Source of the DNA: Gellertiella hungarica
GTDB lineage: Bacteria; Pseudomonadota; Alphaproteobacteria; Rhizobiales; Rhizobiaceae
Assembly (NCBI RefSeq): GCF_014197145.1
Contig: NZ_JACIEZ010000003.1
Location: forward strand, 459,300 to 523,299
Length of the DNA stretch: 64,000 nt
Direction of reading: 5' to 3'
The notes under the pieces were generated by a model, which was not told the DNA's origin, ran no database searches, and worked only from the letters and a program-made list of their open reading frames with translations. The position numbers were made by a program, and so were the translations under genes. Numbering within the stretch: the first letter of the stretch is position 1; each line of letters opens with the position of its first letter. Positions 60,837 to 64,000 of the stretch are shown one piece after another.

Positions 60837-61091
60837 ATGTCGATGCTCGATCGTCCGGAAAAGGCGATGCTTCAGGATTGCGAAGTCGAAAACGAATTGA
60901 AGGAACTGGCCTCTCTGGCCCGCCTGGTGACCTTCGCCCGCGAGCGGGCCCATGCGATCAATGCCGAGTTTCCGGCCTACTGCCTCGATCTGGCCCTCGG
61001 TGCCATCCTGCAGGAAATGTATCCGGGGACTGGCAACCCGGATTTCGTTGCCGATGAGCGCGAGGCATGGCTCCGCTCCATGCCTCACTGA
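60837..61091 (+). CDS. Hypothetical 84-residue protein
   Basis: This small helical protein (MSMLDRPEKAMLQDCEVENELKELASLARLVTFARERAHAINAEFPAYCLDLALGAILQEM...) has no domain I recognise. The start has GAGGGGA four to five bases upstream, which supports it over the longer in-frame extension. It lies 194 bp after tfuA on the same strand, probably under its own promoter, and is followed by a long hairpin at 61106. A link to the peptide-modification operon is possible but unsupported. Confidence 0.65.
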   Translation: MSMLDRPEKAMLQDCEVENELKELASLARLVTFARERAHAINAEFPAYCLDLALGAILQEMYPGTGNPDFVADEREAWLRSMPH

Positions 61092-61105
61092 CGGCAGCCT
61101 TCGAG

Positions 61106-61140
61106 CGGGGTGACGGTTTCCCTCCAGGGCCGTCACCCCG
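61106..61140 (+). terminator. Stem-loop after the 84-residue gene
   Basis: CGGGGTGACGG and CCGTCACCCCG form a perfect 11-bp stem with a 13-base loop, 15 bp past the stop. No U-tract follows, so termination efficiency is uncertain. Confidence 0.5.
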
Positions 61141-61347
61141 ACCCTTGCGCCAGGCGGTAGCCGCCGCGCATCCACACCGCCACCCCGCATTCGCACGCCT
61201 TCACCCGGTTGCATGCCGCGCAAGTCCGCCGCCGGCTCTTTCCTTCGGTCCAGAGGCCCCTTCGCCGCGCGCCGTCCCTCGCCTCCCCTCGGGAGTTGCA
61301 AAACGGCTGCCGGTCATTCAAAACCAAGGCGTTGATTCTGAGACGCT

Positions 61348-61432
61348 GCGGACGTGGCGAAACTGGTAGACGCAAGGGACTTAAAATCCCTCGCCTTCGG
61401 GTATACGGGTTCGATCCCCGTCGTCCGCACCA
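61348..61432 (+). tRNA. tRNA-Leu (TAA)
   Basis: This is an 85-base class II tRNA with acceptor GCGGACG / CGTCCGC, anticodon loop CTTAAAA (anticodon TAA), a long variable arm (CGCCTTCGGGTA), T-loop GTTCGATCC and an encoded CCA. Confidence 0.97.
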
Positions 61433-61511
61433 AAGCCTCCTTTTCCGTGAATACACGCTGCAACCTTGCGGGCGGCCATGGCCGTACCAGCGTCAGCAAA
61501 AGGCATCGGAA

Positions 61512-61616
61512 ATGTCTTCCATGGAGCGGATGCTGGCGGAACAGGCCGTCCGCAGCGGGGACAGCGAACCGCGGCGGTATACCGGCGGTTTTGCGCCTGT
61601 TTCAGATTTCACTTGA
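61512..61616 (+). CDS. Possible 34-residue peptide
   Basis: A short frame (MSSMERMLAEQAVRSGDSEP...APVSDFT) lies between tRNA-Leu and the lipoprotein gene, with AAAAGG about eight bases before the ATG. It has no recognised family, and its length makes chance plausible. Confidence 0.25.
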   Translation: MSSMERMLAEQAVRSGDSEPRRYTGGFAPVSDFT

Positions 61617-61661
61617 TTTAGAGATTTCTTTCATGATGACTGCGAGGCGGAGGTATCTGCC

Positions 61662-62078
61662 ATGCGGAAGACTTTTGCTTGCCTGTCGCTGGCATTCGGG
61701 CTTGCCGTCCTGGCAGGCTGCGTGACGGGGGAAGACGTCACGCGCGGAACGGCAACGCTGATCGGGCGCCCGGTCGAGGAGGCCTTCGACCGGATCGGCT
61801 TTCCCGACGAGGAAAGGCAGATCGCCGGGCGCACCGTCTATACCTGGCGGAACCGGGAAATCGGCTCCTACGAGGTGCCGACATCCGAGATCGTCACCAC
61901 CTATGTGGATGGACATCCCGTCGAAAGCGTTCTTCAGGGCAGCCGGACCGAGGTTTACGAGCGCCAGTGCCAGCTCGATCTGGTGGTCGGGCGCGGTGGC
62001 ATCGTGGAGCGCGCGCAGGCCGACGGCAATCTCGCCGGGTGCAGCCGCTACGCGGCGCTTGCGCCGAAAAGGCGGTGA
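61662..62078 (+). CDS. Small lipoprotein, hypothetical
   Basis: This 138-residue exported protein has a lipoprotein signal peptide (ACLSLAFGLAVLAGC, lipobox LAGC with Cys20). The mature part (GEDVTRGTATLIGRPVEEAFDRIGFPDEERQIAGRTVYTWRNREIGSYEVPTSEIVTTYVDG) is a compact domain with two further cysteines (CQLDLVVG and GCSRYAAL) that may pair. The short 'G-x-P-x-x-x-A-x-x-x-x-G-x-P' start resembles SmpA/BamE-like small lipoproteins, but only loosely. No operon partner is evident. Confidence 0.8.
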   Translation: MRKTFACLSLAFGLAVLAGCVTGEDVTRGTATLIGRPVEEAFDRIGFPDEERQIAGRTVYTWRNREIGSYEVPTSEIVTTYVDGHPVESVLQGSRTEVYERQCQLDLVVGRGGIVERAQADGNLAGCSRYAALAPKRR

Positions 62079-62353
62079 CGCAAGCTTTTGTCCGCGGGTT
62101 CGGGGTGTTGAGCGCCGCTTTCGGTGGCCATTCCCTCACACGGAAATCGACCCAAAATTGTCCGTTAAAGTTCAAAATCAGTTGTTTCAGATACCTGAAC
62201 TCTGGAGTAGCGTAGCGCGCCATTCAATGGTGCGCGGATTTGTCTCGCTGCACGTTGCAAGCCACCGCCTTCCGAACGGGACGGGTACTGCGGCCGGCTT
62301 ACAGCGGGGGGCAACGGGCCGTGCATGGACATCACCACCGAAAGGACCGCGCC
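62079..62353. other. Intergenic region before the repeat protein
   Basis: About 275 bp probably contains the promoter of the downstream gene. The AT-richer stretch 62145-62205 is the best candidate. No gene or RNA is evident. Confidence 0.35.
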
Positions 62354-64000
62354 TTGCGCTCTACCCCACGCTTCCTCCGACTTCTGTCATCGGTTGCCCT
62401 CAGCACCGCCATTGCCTTCTCGCCGATGGCGATCAAGCCGCATTTCGAAGGCATTCATGTTCCCGCGGCGGATGCCGCCCAGCCGAAAAAGGTGGTGAAG
62501 CTCACTGCCTCGCAGATCATGGTGAAGATGGAGCAGGCGCTCGTCCTCATCTCTCAGCGGCTGAAGGCCCTCCCCGCCAAAGATCGCAAGCATGCAGCCC
62601 CGCTGGTCAAGGCGCTGGTGGAAACCTCCCGCGCGCTGGAGGCCGTCAAGAAGGCTGCCGCCGCAAAGAACAACCGCCAGCTGGCGCTCGCCCTTCCCAA
62701 GGCGTCTTCGGCCATTGCTCGGCTGGACAATGCCTTCCGTCTCTCCGGCGTGAAGTCGAAGGATGTCACGATTGCCGTGCGGTCGCTGAAGCGCCTGTGG
62801 CAGGATTATCTGAAGCGCTCGCCCGGCAGCAAGACCGGTGCCAGCAAGAAGAGCGCGGTGGCCAATTCTCGCCGCATCACCGCCATGCGCAAGCAGCTGG
62901 CCAACCTTTCCGCCAAGCGCGGCAAGGATGCCCGCGCCCGGTACGAATTCCTGGAAATGCAGCGGCGGCTTGATCTCGCAGAGGCGGCAAACCGCTCGCT
63001 CGCCAACCAGTGGCTGGCCACCATCCTGCTGGCGGAAGTCTTCGGCATCTATACCGGATACTACGACTACGTCGTCATCTACCACCCGTCGGATGTGGTC
63101 TATTACCGGGATTCCTACACCTACTTCTCGTCGGAAGTGTATCACTCCTACACGGAATACTCGGTCTATTACGAGAGCTACAGCTGGACCACCTATGACA
63201 CGCCGGTCGTGGTCTACGAAGACTACAATTTCGGCATGAACCGCCGGGAATACAGCCGCTTCGAATCCACCTACGTGGAGACCTACGAGCGCTACGAAAC
63301 CGTGACCGAGACGACCATCGTCAACCGGCAGGAAATCCAGCAGATCGAGACGGCCAATCAGGAGGTCCAGACCCGGGCTGCCCAGATGCAGAGTGCGGCC
63401 GAAATTCCCGATCCTGCTGCCGACAATGTCGAGGTCGTCGACGACAACACGCCGCCCGAGACCTTCCTGGAGAAGGCTGCCGACGTCGCCGAAGAGCCGG
63501 TGCCGGCCGACAATACCGCGGTAGATCCGGCGGCCGAAGAACCTCCGGCTGCGGAGGAGCCCGCTGCGGCGCAGGAGCCCGCCGCCGAGCCCGAAGCCCC
63601 GGCCGAAGAGCCGCAGGCTGAAGAACCAGCACCTGCAGAAGAACCGCAGGCTGAAGAGCCCGCACCGGCAGAAGAGCCGCAAGCCGAGGAACCGCAGGCT
63701 GAAGAGCCGCAGGCTGAAGAGCCCGCACCGGCAGAAGAGCCGCAGGCCGAAGAGCCGCAGGCGGAAGAACCGCAGGCCGAAGAGCCGCAGGCGGAAGAAC
63801 CGCAGGCCGAAGAGCCGCAGGCTGAAGAGCCCGCACCGGCAGAAGAGCCGCAGGCCGAAGAGCCGCAGGCTGAAGAGCCCGCGCCGGCGGAAGAGCCGCA
63901 GGCCGAAGAGCCGCAGGCCGAAGAGCCGCAGGCCGAAGAGCCGCAGGCCGAAGAGCCGCAGGCCGAAGAGCCGCAGGCCGAAGAGCCGCAGGCCGAAGAC
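62354..64000 (+). CDS. Secreted Tyr-rich protein with pentapeptide repeat tail (runs off right edge)
   Basis: The frame is open for 549 codons to the window end. The start is TTG at 62354 with AAAGGA seven bases upstream, giving a signal peptide (FLRLLSSVALSTAIAFS). A Lys/Ala-rich helical domain follows (about 40-220: SQRLKALPAKDRKHAAPLVKAL ...). Next is a strikingly Tyr-rich segment (about 230-315: IYTGYYDYVVIYHP, SDVVYYRDSYTYFSS, YHSYTEYSVYYESYSW, YERYET). The protein then becomes an acidic, Pro/Glu/Gln repeat region of AEEPQ and AEEPA units from about residue 417 to the edge. No known family is recognised. The composition suggests a periplasmic or surface structural protein. Confidence 0.75.
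   Translation, partial: MRSTPRFLRLLSSVALSTAIAFSPMAIKPHFEGIHVPAADAAQPKKVVKLTASQIMVKMEQALVLISQRLKALPAKDRKHAAPLVKALVETSRALEAVKKAAAAKNNRQLALALPKASSAIARLDNAFRLSGVKSKDVTIAVRSLKRLWQDYLKRSPGSKTGASKKSAVANSRRITAMRKQLANLSAKRGKDARARYEFLEMQRRLDLAEAANRSLANQWLATILLAEVFGIYTGYYDYVVIYHPSDVVYYRDSYTYFSSEVYHSYTEYSVYYESYSWTTYDTPVVVYEDYNFGMNRREYSRFESTYVETYERYETVTETTIVNRQEIQQIETANQEVQTRAAQMQSAAEIPDPAADNVEVVDDNTPPETFLEKAADVAEEPVPADNTAVDPAAEEPPAAEEPAAAQEPAAEPEAPAEEPQAEEPAPAEEPQAEEPAPAEEPQAEEPQAEEPQAEEPAPAEEPQAEEPQAEEPQAEEPQAEEPQAEEPQAEEPAPAEEPQAEEPQAEEPAPAEEPQAEEPQAEEPQAEEPQAEEPQAEEPQAEEPQAED
63602..64000 (+). repeat. 15-bp tandem repeat array encoding AEEPQ/AEEPA units
   Basis: Units of GCCGAAGAGCCGCAG, with variants ending in CCGGCA or CCCGCA, run in frame to the window edge. 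Six consecutive identical copies occupy 63902-63991. Near-identity at third positions indicates recent expansion by slippage or unequal exchange. Confidence 0.9.

Noticed and set aside
61133..61340. Minus-strand Cys-containing frame (RTCAACNRVKACECGVAVW) upstream of tRNA-Leu, resembling a zinc ribbon
   Set aside because: There is no convincing start or ribosome site, the frame overlaps the tRNA if extended, and the CxxC/CxC spacing matches no family I know.
62387..63682. Minus-strand frame of about 431 codons opposite the Tyr-rich repeat protein
   Set aside because: The plus-strand frame has a ribosome site, signal peptide and ordered domains. The minus frame is a Leu/Gly/Arg shadow of it.
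63602..64000. Direct repeats considered as a CRISPR array
   Set aside because: Units are 15 bp, contiguous, in frame with a coding sequence and without spacers.

Overview
The window is a stretch of GC-rich chromosome from an alphaproteobacterium, most likely a member of Rhizobiaceae or a close relative. The evidence is the gene order (dgt-argS-SPOR protein-nagZ-scpA-scpB-tatABC-serS, erpA-xth-exoR, valS-popZ-tolC-pcm) together with ExoR, PopZ and Rhizobium-type small proteins. Nearly all of it looks like core chromosome. I see no insertion sequences, phage genes or CRISPR arrays. Coding density is high, and long antisense reading frames are a by-product of the base composition.

Layout. 1-12.5 kb is one minus-strand block: dgt, argS, a large SPOR-domain cell-envelope protein, nagZ (wall recycling), scpA/scpB (condensin partners), an orphan ABC ATPase, tatA/B/C (twin-arginine export) and the start of serS. 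12.7-24 kb holds erpA and xth (plus), then exoR, a FadL-type porin, valS, a 58-residue membrane protein, popZ, tolC and a PCMT-type methyltransferase (all minus). 24.1-28.2 kb holds an H-NOX/diguanylate cyclase pair, a PAS-like small protein, tRNA-Cys, a small membrane protein and tRNA-Asn. 28.2-31.7 kb is a frameshifted RTX/cadherin surface protein gene.

31.9-37.8 kb is a lipid and light-stress set: photolyase, FAD oxidoreductase, DUF1365 protein and cyclopropane-synthase family methyltransferase, with a convergent SDR. It resembles clusters that act on membrane fatty acids under singlet-oxygen stress. 38-41.3 kb carries cysK, alaX, sseA and a GNAT gene. 41.4-44.4 kb has two paralogous DUF4344 metallopeptidase-like genes either side of a proline-racemase-family dehydratase. 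Then come ald with a divergent Lrp-type regulator, a HlyU-family gene, ilvA, and the envelope pair pbpC/alpha-2-macroglobulin.

The most unusual part is 56.0-60.6 kb: a tightly packed operon of an XRE regulator, a SARP-like/TPR regulator, a 73-residue peptide, a YcaO cyclodehydratase-family protein and a TfuA-like protein. The last three overlap start-on-stop. This is the signature of a ribosomal peptide or protein backbone modification system (thioamidation or azoline type), and the 73-residue protein is the obvious candidate substrate. The window ends with tRNA-Leu, a lipoprotein, and the start of a secreted Tyr-rich protein with a long pentapeptide repeat array that runs off the right edge.
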